From NCBI GenBank assembly GCA_052143655.1, contig JBKQSL010000549.1:1-15469 (forward strand): 15,469 nt of DNA, given 5' to 3'. Origin of the DNA: CAVSUR01 sp052143655. GTDB taxonomy: Bacteria; Actinomycetota; Actinomycetes; Streptosporangiales; Streptosporangiaceae. How positions within the stretch are numbered: position 1 is the stretch's first letter; every line of letters begins with the position of its first letter. The notes below the pieces were generated by a model. That model was given only the letters and a program-made list of their open reading frames with translations, did not search any database and was not told the origin of the DNA. Shown here in pieces: positions 1 to 6,257 of this stretch. A program made the position numbers and the translations under genes.

Positions 1-277
1 CCACCACGACTCGTGACCCCGGCCCTGGCGCGTCCAGCGCCGAGAGAAGGTCAGCCCTGGGCTGGAACCCGAGCGGTTCTTGCGGTATCTCCCCGACCAC
101 GACCGGCGCCTCCTCACCGGCACGGCCGGGTGACGCCTCATCCTGGGCCCCGCCCGGTCCGGCAGGGATCTCCGCCTTTCGTCTTTGCAGCAACGGGATG
201 AGCCCGAACACGATCGCCGCGGCGGCTCCCACCACGCCAGCCACCGACCCGACCACGCTCCAGGCGAACGCATTCAC
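1..277 (-). CDS. NB-ARC/STAND-type regulator with N-terminal membrane anchor, partial (N-terminus only)
   Basis: The gene reads leftward and leaves the window after about 92 codons. Residues 1-30 form one hydrophobic helix (AFAWSVVGSVAGVVGAAAAI) followed by the basic stop-transfer QRRK, then a Pro/Gly/Glu linker and the block EIPQEPLGFQPRADLLSALD. From memory, that last block directly precedes the P-loop in actinobacterial membrane-anchored NB-ARC/TPR proteins; the P-loop itself lies outside the window. I chose the GTG at 277 because GC-rich third positions begin there and TATTGT lies 6 nt upstream, suggesting a leaderless start. An in-frame ATG at 325, preceded by AGGATGAGG, is the alternative. 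The family acts as signal-sensing ATPases with unknown ligands. Family assignment is fairly sure, exact start is not. Confidence 0.68.
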   Translation of the reverse strand, partial: MNAFAWSVVGSVAGVVGAAAAIVFGLIPLLQRRKAEIPAGPGGAQDEASPGRAGEEAPVVVGEIPQEPLGFQPRADLLSALDAPGPGSRVVV

Positions 278-325
278 GCTGTGACAATACGCACACCTCG
301 CCAAGAGCACCGCACGATCTACCAT

Positions 326-715
326 CACCTCATCCTGAGGAGGTCACCCAGCATTGCGCCCGCCACCTGTTTCAACGGACGGGCTCGGCTTGCCGAGCTG
401 GCAGGGTCACCAGCGCCATTACCTGACGTTTACGACAGCTCGCCTGAGGCATGGTCACACAGGGAGCGAGCCGTTGAGATGCCACAGCTACCGCTCCGTT
501 AGCATCACGGGGCTCGTCATAGACAACCGGCCCGCATCGCGTCCGGCGCCGAGATACGTGTTACGCGACGCCTGCCATGAGCATCGCCAACCGACGGCGG
601 CTACAGCAAGATCTGCGGCAAGCCGGGCGGAACTGGAAGGGCACGCACGCCGCCTCGGCGGGACAACTCAACCCTTCCCGCTCTGCCTCTGATACGAACA
701 CCGCCCTACTCGTGG
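326..715. other. Intergenic stretch between the NB-ARC gene and the IS21 end
   Basis: No convincing gene is seen in these 390 bases. They hold a near-perfect palindrome at 383-398 (GCTCGGC, 2-nt spacer, GCCGAGC) about 105 bp upstream of the GTG start of the minus-strand NB-ARC gene, in a position where an operator could act. A short plus-strand frame at 578-733 has no ribosome binding site and ends inside the IS21 terminal repeat, so I do not call it. Confidence 0.4.
383..398. promoter_or_regulatory. 7-bp inverted repeat, possible operator or small hairpin
   Basis: GCTCGGC and GCCGAGC are perfect complements separated by TT. It lies upstream of the minus-strand NB-ARC gene. Function is inferred from position only; in a GC-rich genome such repeats also arise by chance. 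Confidence 0.25.
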
Positions 716-793
716 TGTCGGCGCTCACGTAATTCCCCAGGCCTGAGGGGCTGACGCTCACGTAATTCCCCACCCCGCTCACGTAATTCCCCA
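716..793 (+). repeat. IS21-family left terminal region with three 17-bp repeats
   Basis: The 17-mer GCTCACGTAATTCCCCA occurs three times in the same orientation, at 723-739, 756-772 and 777-793. Repeated transposase-binding sites inside each end are a hallmark of IS21-family elements, and an istA gene follows 84 bp later, so this is taken as the left end. The outer tip is probably the TG at 716-717. No matching inverted copy was found elsewhere in the window, so the right end is missing. Confidence 0.75.
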
Positions 794-876
794 TGGGGAT
801 GACGTGCGTGTCGTGGTGGACCTGGCCATCGAGAAGGAGCAACCTTCCTCCCGTCCGGGACAAGGGCGGGAGGCCG

Positions 877-1677
877 ATGGCAAGGAGGACGTTCGACGTG
901 ATCGACGTCACCGAGATACTCATGCACTGGCATGCTGGCCGGTCGAAGAACGAGATGGCGCAGAGCCTGGGAGTGGACCGCAAGACGCTGCGGAAGTACA
1001 TCGCGCCGGCGGAGGCGGCGGGCATCGTCCCGGGCGGGCCGGCGAAGAGCGAGGAGGAGTGGGCGGATCTGGTGCGGGGCTGGTTCCCGCAGCTGGCTGA
1101 TACCCGGCTGCGGCAGGTGACCTGGCCTGTGATCGCCGTGCACCACGACTACATCACCGGGCAGCTGAAGGCCGGGGTGCGGATGTCGACGGTTCACCAG
1201 CGGCTGCGGGATGAGCAGGGCCTGGCCGTCAGCGTCCAGAGCTTCCGCCGGTATGTGGCGGCGAACGTGCCGGAAGAGACCCGCCGCGCGCAGGTGGTGG
1301 TGTGGAACCCGCGCCCGGCGGAGGCGGGTGAGCAGGCGCAGATCGATTACGGGCAGCTAGGCCGCTGGCTGGATCCGGCGTCCGGGAAGCTGCGGACGGT
1401 GCAGGCGTTCGTGATGGTGCTGGCCTGCTCGCGGCACCTGTTCGTGCGGCCGGTGCTGAAGATGGACCAGCGGGCCTGGACCGAGTGCCACGTCGCGGCG
1501 TTCGCGTTCTTCGGCGGCGTCCCGGGCCGCCTGGTCCCGGACAACCTGAAGACCGGGGTGGACAAGCCGGATCTTTACGACCCGAAGATCAACCGGTCCT
1601 ATGCCGAGCTGGCGGCCCATTACGGCTGCCTGGTCGACCCGGCCCGCGCGATCAAGCCCCGGGACAAACCTCGGGTT
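877..1677 (+). pseudogene. istA: IS21-family transposase IstA, 3'-truncated at the catalytic glutamate
   Basis: The start ATG follows GGGAGG at 4 nt spacing. The 267 recognisable codons hold an N-terminal HTH (about residues 10-45, with SKNEMAQSLGVDRKTLRKY), then the rve/DDE catalytic core: the first Asp in AGEQAQIDYGQLG and the second in LVPDNLKTGV. Full IstA is roughly 400-500 residues. Homology stops after IKPRDKPRV; in intact relatives the next residue is the third catalytic acid (RVE). The open frame continues to 1944, but that tail is antisense to the recombinase gene and is not IstA. No istB helper ATPase is present. The gene is therefore inactive, and its partner half is not in the window. 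Confidence 0.85.
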
Positions 1678-1719
1678 GCATACTGCACCTCTTCGGAGCG
1701 ATTCGTGGGTAGGTGGCGT

Positions 1720-3774
1720 TCATGCAGGTCGCACGGTGTCGTGCCGGCGTCCTTGATGTCGTGGCGGCGGGTTGGGGCCGGGCGGGTTGTAGAGGACTTC
1801 GTCTTTGTCGTTATACCGCTGCCCGCTGACAATTCCGGCGTGGTACCAGATCTTGACGGTGCCGGTGGACACGCCGAGCAGCTGGGCCATCTGGGTGAGC
1901 GGGATCAGGCCGCTGTCCAGCAGGCGCTGGCGGCGGCTGCGTAGCTGGTAGGTGCGGATGACGCGCTCCACCATGGTGGGGTTGAACTGGCGTCCCTCGC
2001 CGTTGGGCAGGTCGCGGCCGCGGAGGATGGAGGCGATCTCGGCGCAGGTGTGGTGGTCCAGCAGCTTGTCGATCTCGGCGATAGTGCTGGCCTTGGTCTG
2101 GCGGATTTTCCAGGCCGGCGCGGGGACTGGCAGGGTGAGGGTGCGGTGCTGGCCGCCGGCCAGGCGGACGTGCGCGGTGATGGTGTCGCTGGTCCTGGTC
2201 ACGGTGACGTCGGTGAGCAGCAGCCGGGCGATGCGCTTGCGCTCGCGCATGGGGGTGGCGGGGTCGTTCCAGATGCCGGGCAGGTCGGTGGCCAGCTGGG
2301 CGATTCGGGCCTTCTGGGCGCCGGTGAGCTGCCCGTCGTGCTGCTCGCGGGCCTTGTCGTAGGCGGCCTGGGCGTCGCCCAGGGCGCGCAGGGCGGTGTT
2401 CCAGCCGGCTTCGAGGGTGTCGGCGACGAGCCGGTTAGCGGGGTCGACGGCGAGGTAGCGGCGGCGGGCCAGGTCGGCGTGGTAGCGGGCGCGCTCGACG
2501 TGGGCGGCGCGCAGCGCGTCGGCCTCGGCGGCTCTTTGCCCGAGTTCGGCGGAAACCTGGAGGGCCGCCTCGACGGCCAGCGGCGTGAGGGTGTCGATCA
2601 GCAGCTGGCCGACGCGCTCGTCGAGGGTGTGGCCGGGGATGGCGGCGCAGATCGGGCGGGCGTTGTCGATGCCGTCGCGCTGGCAGAGGTAGGCGGGCAG
2701 GTCTTTCCCGCCGCGGGCGTGGTAGCGGATGGTCATCCGCCCGCCGCAGCGGCCGCAGGTGATGATGCCCTGCAGGAGGGCGGGGCCTTCGCGGGGCGGT
2801 CCGGCGGCGCGGTCGCGGCCGTGCGCGGCGGCGTTGGCCGCGAGCCTGGCGATGTTGGCCTCCCACTGTTCCAGGGTGATGTAGCCGGGGTGGGTGCCGG
2901 GGATGAAGGAGATCCACTCCTCGCGGGGCACCGTGATGCTGCTTCGCTTCCCGCCGGGCAGCAGCCGCTCGCGGTGCCGGCCGTAGGTGAACGCGCCGGC
3001 GTAGCGCGGGTTGTGCAGCACGTGCAGCACGGTGGAATGCCGCAGCGGCTGCCAGTCGACCTCGCCCTTGCGGGGGCCTTTGTGGTGCCGCCAGGGGAAG
3101 GACAGCCCGGCGGCGCGGAACGCCTTTACCACGGCGGTGGCCGACCCGGCGGCCTCGAACGTGGCGAGCAGGTGCCGCAGCGCGCCCTGGATGGCGGTGT
3201 CGGGGTCCAGGGTGACGTGCCCGGCGGCATCGTAGACGAGCCCTATGGGCAGCGGCATGATGAGCTCGCCGCGGCGGGCCTTGGACAGCTGGCCGCCGCG
3301 CAGCCGGGCCCGGATGAAATGGAGCTCAGCTTCCGAGATTTGCCCTTTCATCCCGAGCACCAGGCGGTCGTTGAAGTTCCTCGGGTCGTAGAGCCCGTCT
3401 TCGTCGCAGATCAGGGCGCCGGTCATGGCACAGATTTCGAGTAGCTGGTGCCAGTCGGCGTTGTTGCGGGCCAGCCGTGAGCATTCCAGGCCGAGCACGA
3501 TCCCGGCCCGGCCCAGCGACACCTCGGCGACCATCTGCTGGAACCCTTCCCGGCCGGCGGCGGAGGCGCCGGAGCGGCCCTGGTCGATGTCGATCACGGT
3601 GATCTGGTCCGCTGCCCAGCCCAGCGCGATCGCCTTGCCGCGCAGGTCGTACTGGCGGATCGCGGACTCGGTGTTGTGGATGACCTGCTTGAGGCTGGAC
3701 TGCCGGACGTAGAGCACGGCCCGGCGGGACAGGTGGGCGGCGGTCACCTTCGACGCCACGGTATGGGGGAGCAT
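1720..3774 (-). CDS. Large serine recombinase (resolvase/invertase family, 684 aa)
   Basis: Site-specific recombinase that should cut and rejoin DNA through a phosphoserine link. The resolvase domain (about 18-165) has the nucleophile Ser26 in LYVRQSS and the SRLAR motif with Arg100 and Arg103. A recombinase domain follows (about 170-330, including VLHNPRYAGAFTYGR). A zinc ribbon has Cys340, Cys343, Cys364 and Cys376. Then come a long helical/coiled-coil stretch (about 390-500) and a C-terminal MerR-like HTH (about 620-665, LIPLTQMAQLLGVSTGTVKIW). Length fits large serine integrases. The ATG has AAGGAGA at 5 nt. It is the last gene of the module and appears intact. Whether it acts as an integrase or transposase is not shown by sequence. 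Confidence 0.93.
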   Translation of the reverse strand: MLPHTVASKVTAAHLSRRAVLYVRQSSLKQVIHNTESAIRQYDLRGKAIALGWAADQITVIDIDQGRSGASAAGREGFQQMVAEVSLGRAGIVLGLECSRLARNNADWHQLLEICAMTGALICDEDGLYDPRNFNDRLVLGMKGQISEAELHFIRARLRGGQLSKARRGELIMPLPIGLVYDAAGHVTLDPDTAIQGALRHLLATFEAAGSATAVVKAFRAAGLSFPWRHHKGPRKGEVDWQPLRHSTVLHVLHNPRYAGAFTYGRHRERLLPGGKRSSITVPREEWISFIPGTHPGYITLEQWEANIARLAANAAAHGRDRAAGPPREGPALLQGIITCGRCGGRMTIRYHARGGKDLPAYLCQRDGIDNARPICAAIPGHTLDERVGQLLIDTLTPLAVEAALQVSAELGQRAAEADALRAAHVERARYHADLARRRYLAVDPANRLVADTLEAGWNTALRALGDAQAAYDKAREQHDGQLTGAQKARIAQLATDLPGIWNDPATPMRERKRIARLLLTDVTVTRTSDTITAHVRLAGGQHRTLTLPVPAPAWKIRQTKASTIAEIDKLLDHHTCAEIASILRGRDLPNGEGRQFNPTMVERVIRTYQLRSRRQRLLDSGLIPLTQMAQLLGVSTGTVKIWYHAGIVSGQRYNDKDEVLYNPPGPNPPPRHQGRRHDTVRPA

Positions 3775-3800
3775 CGGGTCTCCTTCAGCAAGAGCAGGGG

Positions 3801-4172
3801 CTAAGGGGCGGGGGCTGTCCCGGCGAGCGCGACGGCCGCCAGGACGCTGATGAGGTCGGTGGCCAGGCCGGCGGGCAGCGGGGCCGGCCCGTCGCCTGGT
3901 GCCGGCGGGCCGGCGGGGGTGGCGCGGGCGGCTGGGGCGAGGCTGGCCAGGGCGCGCTGCCAGGCGATGACGCCCTTGCAGGCCAGCACGCCTAGGCCGA
4001 GCGGGAACGCCTCGCCGCGCGTGTGCAAGGCGGCATGGCGAAGCTGCTCGTAGCGGGCGTCCAGCCCGCCGCCGGGAGCGGTGGCCTGGCCGGCATCCAG
4101 GCGGGCGCCTGGTTCAGCAGCCGCGTGGCCAGGTGATGGGAGCAGGGGCAGGGACGGGTTATCCTTCCGCAT
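3801..4172 (-). CDS. Small conserved accessory protein of the recombinase module (123 aa)
   Basis: No known domain is recognised. The N-terminal 35 residues are Pro/Ala/Gly-rich and probably disordered. The middle (about 40-78, containing YEQLRHAALH and LACKGVIAWQRALASL) looks helical, and the C-terminus is hydrophobic and Ala-rich. The ATG lies inside the last codons of the HTH gene (14-bp overlap), so the two are probably translationally coupled. It ends 26 bp before the recombinase ATG. The fixed position suggests a partner of the recombinase, such as a directionality or regulatory factor, but that is inference from context only. High GC third positions support real coding. Confidence 0.7.
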   Translation of the reverse strand: MRKDNPSLPLLPSPGHAAAEPGARLDAGQATAPGGGLDARYEQLRHAALHTRGEAFPLGLGVLACKGVIAWQRALASLAPAARATPAGPPAPGDGPAPLPAGLATDLISVLAAVALAGTAPAP

Positions 4173-4668
4173 CTCGCGGGCGGGCAGTTCCGCGGCTTTT
4201 GGAGTGGCGCTCGCGGCGGCGGGCCAGCGCTCGCTCGACCGAGCGGGGGAGCGCGCGCACGCCGAAGGCGTCCTGGATCTGGCCCGGCAGCTGCGCCGGG
4301 CGCAGCGCGGGGTCGGCGGCCAGCTGCTCCTCGGCCCAGGCGAGGATCTCCTCGGTGAGCTTGCTGGCGCCGCGCGGCCCGGGCCGGGCGGGCACCAGCC
4401 CTTCCAGCCCGGAGGACTCCAGGACGGCGGCCGCGGCGTAGTACGCCGGCCGGGAGTAGCCGAACGCTGCGGCGGCCTCGGTGACCGGGGCTCCGCCAGC
4501 CTTGACCTTGCGCACCATCTCGTACTTGACCTGCACCGCGTCCCGGGCGTCGAAGAAGTCGCTGCCCAGGAACTCCGGGTCGGTCACCTGCTCCGGGTGC
4601 GGGTTCAGGCACCGTGCGGCGGCCAGCGCCGCCTCCTTGGGATCTTGCCTGCCCTGCTGGTCGGCCAT
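4159..4668 (-). CDS. Helix-turn-helix protein of the recombinase module (169 aa)
   Basis: Residues 30-55 hold the patch FLGSDFFDARDAVQVKYEMVR. Residues 57-85 form a Hin/homeodomain-type HTH like those of transposase OrfA proteins (GGAPVTEAAAAFGYSRPAYY). A Pro/Gly linker and an acidic helix (about 100-118) follow, then a basic C-terminus rich in Arg (ERALARRRERHSKSR). The ATG has GGGGAGG at 5 nt. It is likely a DNA-binding protein that either regulates the module or helps the recombinase find its site. Its upstream gap contains repeats that could be its operators. The DNA-binding assignment is firm, the role is inferred. Confidence 0.8.
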   Translation of the reverse strand: MADQQGRQDPKEAALAAARCLNPHPEQVTDPEFLGSDFFDARDAVQVKYEMVRKVKAGGAPVTEAAAAFGYSRPAYYAAAAVLESSGLEGLVPARPGPRGASKLTEEILAWAEEQLAADPALRPAQLPGQIQDAFGVRALPRSVERALARRRERHSKSRGTARPRDAEG

Positions 4669-4842
4669 GCCGCCTCCCCACCCTGATCACTGTCAGAATG
4701 ATTTTGCCGTAGCCTGCCAGCGGAAGCACGCTCCGCCGCCAGCGTGCCGCGAAATTCTGCAGGAAAATAAGGCACTCAGATCCGGTAATGACCGGGAGCG
4801 CGATGAGTGCTGCCAGGAAGGACGGCATAATCTTCTTAACGT
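4669..4842 (-). promoter_or_regulatory. Intra-module gap carrying repeated 16-mers
   Basis: This 174-bp gap separates the DUF5372 gene from the HTH gene and is locally AT-richer than the surroundings. On the minus strand the 16-mer AAGAAGATTATGCCGT occurs once here (4822-4837) and once overlapping the end of the DUF5372 gene (4845-4860). A degenerate copy (12 of 16 matches) lies in the opposite orientation at 4695-4710. The arrangement is compatible with binding sites for the HTH protein or the recombinase. A minus-strand frame from 4846 starts with a repeat-encoded VKKIMP and a hydrophobic stretch but then runs out of frame across the HTH gene, so it is not called as a gene. Confidence 0.4.
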
Positions 4843-4860
4843 TCACGGCATAATCTTCTT
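4822..4860 (-). repeat. Direct repeat, two copies of a 16-bp sequence 23 bp apart
   Basis: Perfect copies at 4822-4837 and 4845-4860, read on the plus strand as ACGGCATAATCTTCTT. The right-hand copy encodes the last residues (KKIMP and stop) of the DUF5372 protein, so one copy is coding and the other is not. Confidence 0.8.
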
Positions 4861-5121
4861 TACGGCCTCGGTGCCGTCCCGCTGCGCGCGGAACTGGTCC
4901 ACCAGTTCAGCGAGTGCCAGCAGGCCAGCCATGGTGAACGGCGCCCTGCCCGCCGCGACCACCACGAACGGGTCCGCCGCAGCCGCATCGGTCCACCCCG
5001 CTGGCAGCGAGAACAGCTGCCCGTTCTCGTCGTGCAGGTGAACCCGGTCCTCGCCCCAGTTCTGGCGGTAGACGACGAACTCGAAATCCTGGCCGTAAAG
5101 AGGGTGAAACGGGTGCGTCAC
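4843..5121 (-). CDS. DUF5372 family protein (92 aa)
   Basis: The start is a GTG giving MTHPFHPLYGQDFEFV, then YRQNWGEDRVHLHDENGQLFSLPAGWTDAAAADPF and a helical C-terminus (LLALAELVDQFRAQRDG). This matches my memory of DUF5372, a small beta-rich family of unknown function found beside serine recombinases. The last codons, VKKIMP, come from a repeated 16-mer and may be a later extension, since relatives seem to end soon after the LVDxLR region. It is the first gene of the module. No clear Shine-Dalgarno is seen, and the upstream 40 bp reach the border with foreign transposase DNA, so its promoter may come from outside or be missing. Confidence 0.78.
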   Translation of the reverse strand: MTHPFHPLYGQDFEFVVYRQNWGEDRVHLHDENGQLFSLPAGWTDAAAADPFVVVAAGRAPFTMAGLLALAELVDQFRAQRDGTEAVKKIMP

Positions 5122-5165
5122 CCGGACACGCCGGTACCGATCGTCCGGATCGGGTGTAGTCGACG

Positions 5166-5438
5166 ATGCGGGGCAAAGCGATCTGCGAAAGGATCATTGG
5201 CGCCCTGCGCCGGGAGCTCTTGGACCGGCTGCTGGTCATCAATGAGCGCCATCTGCGACAGGTGCTGGCCGAGTACCTGCTGCACTACAACACCGCCCGG
5301 CCGCACCGTGCCCTCGGCCAGCTCGCGCCGGCTCAAGCTGACACCGGGCCGCCGAAGCCAATCAATCTGGCCGAGTGCCAGATCCGCCGAAAACAAGTCC
5401 TCGGCGGACTCACGCACGAGTATCAGATCGCCGCCTGA
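5166..5438 (+). pseudogene. C-terminal fragment of an rve/DDE transposase (IS3/IS481-like)
   Basis: About 85 codons resemble the C-terminal end of integrase-core transposases: AICERIIGALRRELLDRLL, then HLRQVLAEYLLHYNTARPHR and a tail RRKQVLGGLTHEYQIAA. The Glu in AICER corresponds to the third catalytic acid, so the fragment begins just before it; the rest of the core is absent and a TAG stop (5157-5159) lies a few codons upstream. It does not belong to the IS21 element on the left because the sequence family differs. It is non-functional debris that marks the right border of the recombinase module. Confidence 0.82.
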
Positions 5439-5649
5439 CAGTCTCGGAATGAACGAGAAAACGCAGGTCACCGCTCTGACCCTGTATTCGAGCCCAACAC
5501 CAACAGAAACCGCCAGGAAAATCCGGACCGTCGCCCGCCCGGGACCCAGCGGCTTGGCCAGCCCGGCACCCGCTTGCCAGCAGCCGGCGCCACGCTGGGG
5601 AGACCGCCAGGCTCCGGCAGCCAGCGCGCTGCCGCCAGCGGTGCTGCAT
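5439..5649. other. Downstream tail of the transposase fragment; no gene seen
   Basis: The first 50 bases (to about 5490) are AT-richer and probably the non-coding tail of the insertion sequence to which 5166-5438 belonged. No matching inverted terminal repeat was found in the window. The rest carries no supported gene. Confidence 0.3.
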
Positions 5650-5979
5650 CTAGCTGGCGCCGCCTAGCTGCGGGCCGCCCTCCCTGGGGCGCAGGACGCC
5701 ACGATCAGTTCCAGCGTCCCGCGCCGCCGTGGGCAGATGCAGCGCCGGAGGCCGGATGTGCTCGCCGCGGGCCCGTGCGCTACCTGTCGGCTGCTGCCCC
5801 TGGAAGCCCTGGCTATGAAAGCCGACGATGCGCCGTGCGGCGGCCCGGCCCGGGCCGGGTGCAGGACCGCCCAGGGTCCATGCGTGGTCCTCGCTTCTGC
5901 TGGCCAGGCTGACCAGCCCGGCCGCGGCCAGCGGGACGCTCACGGTGACTGCGGTGATCACGAAGAATACGATGGCCAT
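5650..5979 (-). CDS. Possible small membrane protein (109 aa)
   Basis: The ATG at 5979 gives an N-terminal hydrophobic helix (MAIVFFVITAVTVSVPLAAA, continuing GLVSLASR, about residues 2-26). It is followed by a conserved-looking segment HAWTLGGPAPGPGRAAARRIVGF (about 32-55), which I associate with small actinobacterial membrane proteins of unknown function. The C-terminal half is Pro/Arg/Gly-rich and unlike any family I know. Third positions are GC-rich throughout, which favours coding, but there is no strong Shine-Dalgarno. A 20-bp palindrome lies 130 bp upstream. The frame also stays open upstream to 6060, but that part shows poor codon use. Function unknown. Confidence 0.45.
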   Translation of the reverse strand: MAIVFFVITAVTVSVPLAAAGLVSLASRSEDHAWTLGGPAPGPGRAAARRIVGFHSQGFQGQQPTGSARARGEHIRPPALHLPTAARDAGTDRGVLRPREGGPQLGGAS

Positions 5980-6109
5980 CACGCCCACTTCCCAACACGC
6001 TGCGGTAGCTCGCCTTCCGCGCTGTCTGCGTGAAAGGGCTGGTAAATGAACAGCTGCCATCAGAATGCCGGGCTGCGAGGTAGCAGTCAGTCACGCTGCC
6101 GACACCGCT

Positions 6110-6129
6110 GCTGTCAGCATGCTGACAGC
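6110..6129. promoter_or_regulatory. Perfect 20-bp palindrome, putative operator
   Basis: GCTGTCAGCATGCTGACAGC equals its own reverse complement over 20 bases with no spacer, so it suits a dimeric regulator better than an RNA hairpin. It lies upstream of the minus-strand gene ending at 5650 and about 100 bp from the IS701 border. No gene for an obvious cognate regulator is adjacent. Confidence 0.5.
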
Positions 6130-6236
6130 TGAATACCGGCGGATCGCCTACGGGCGTCCCTGACCTTGTGCTCGCAATAGAGCGAGGCCGAGGGTCTCGG
6201 CTGCAGCGGATTCGGCGTCACTGATCCGGCACCTAG

Positions 6237-6257
6237 CGGTAGTCCGTTGGATCAAGG
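6237..6257 (+). repeat. IS701-family terminal inverted repeat, left
   Basis: A perfect inverted match to 7773-7793, immediately inside the CTAG at 6233-6236. The transposase stop codon (6252-6254) lies within it. Confidence 0.88.

Larger units (their letters stand above)
1678..5160 (-). mobile_element. Four-gene large-serine-recombinase module (putative mobile element)
   Basis: Four minus-strand genes (DUF5372 protein, HTH protein, 123-aa protein, serine recombinase) lie between two broken, unrelated transposase genes. The left border is set where IstA homology ends. The right border, about 5160, is set where the second transposase fragment begins. I recall the same gene set (recombinase, two small proteins, DUF5372) in other bacteria, including the y4bA-y4bD cluster of Rhizobium NGR234, which supports treating it as one unit; this recollection is unverified. 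Similar 11-mers sit at the two borders (CGGGACAAACC at 1660-1670, CGGGGCAAAGC at 5169-5179) and may be attachment-site halves. Exact ends are uncertain. Confidence 0.6.

Noticed and set aside
13..201. Plus-strand frame at the left edge
   Set aside because: Antisense to the NB-ARC protein start, which has the recognisable GEIPQEPLGFQPRADLL block; Pro/Arg-rich shadow.
578..733. 51-codon plus-strand frame entering the IS21 end
   Set aside because: No ribosome binding site, no family resemblance, and the last codons are IS21 terminal repeat. It could be a gene remnant but cannot be supported.
716..793. CRISPR-like array
   Set aside because: Three short direct repeats with unequal spacing (33 and 21 bp) next to istA are IS21 transposase-binding sites; no cas genes are present.
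2050..3444. Long plus-strand open frame (464 codons) opposite the serine recombinase
   Set aside because: It is the antisense shadow of a clear recombinase gene, with a Gly/Val/Ala-rich sequence and no domain. GC-rich codon use opens such frames.
3992..4846. 284-codon minus-strand frame across the HTH gene
   Set aside because: Only its first 60 codons lie outside a real gene. The rest is an out-of-frame reading of the HTH and 123-aa genes.
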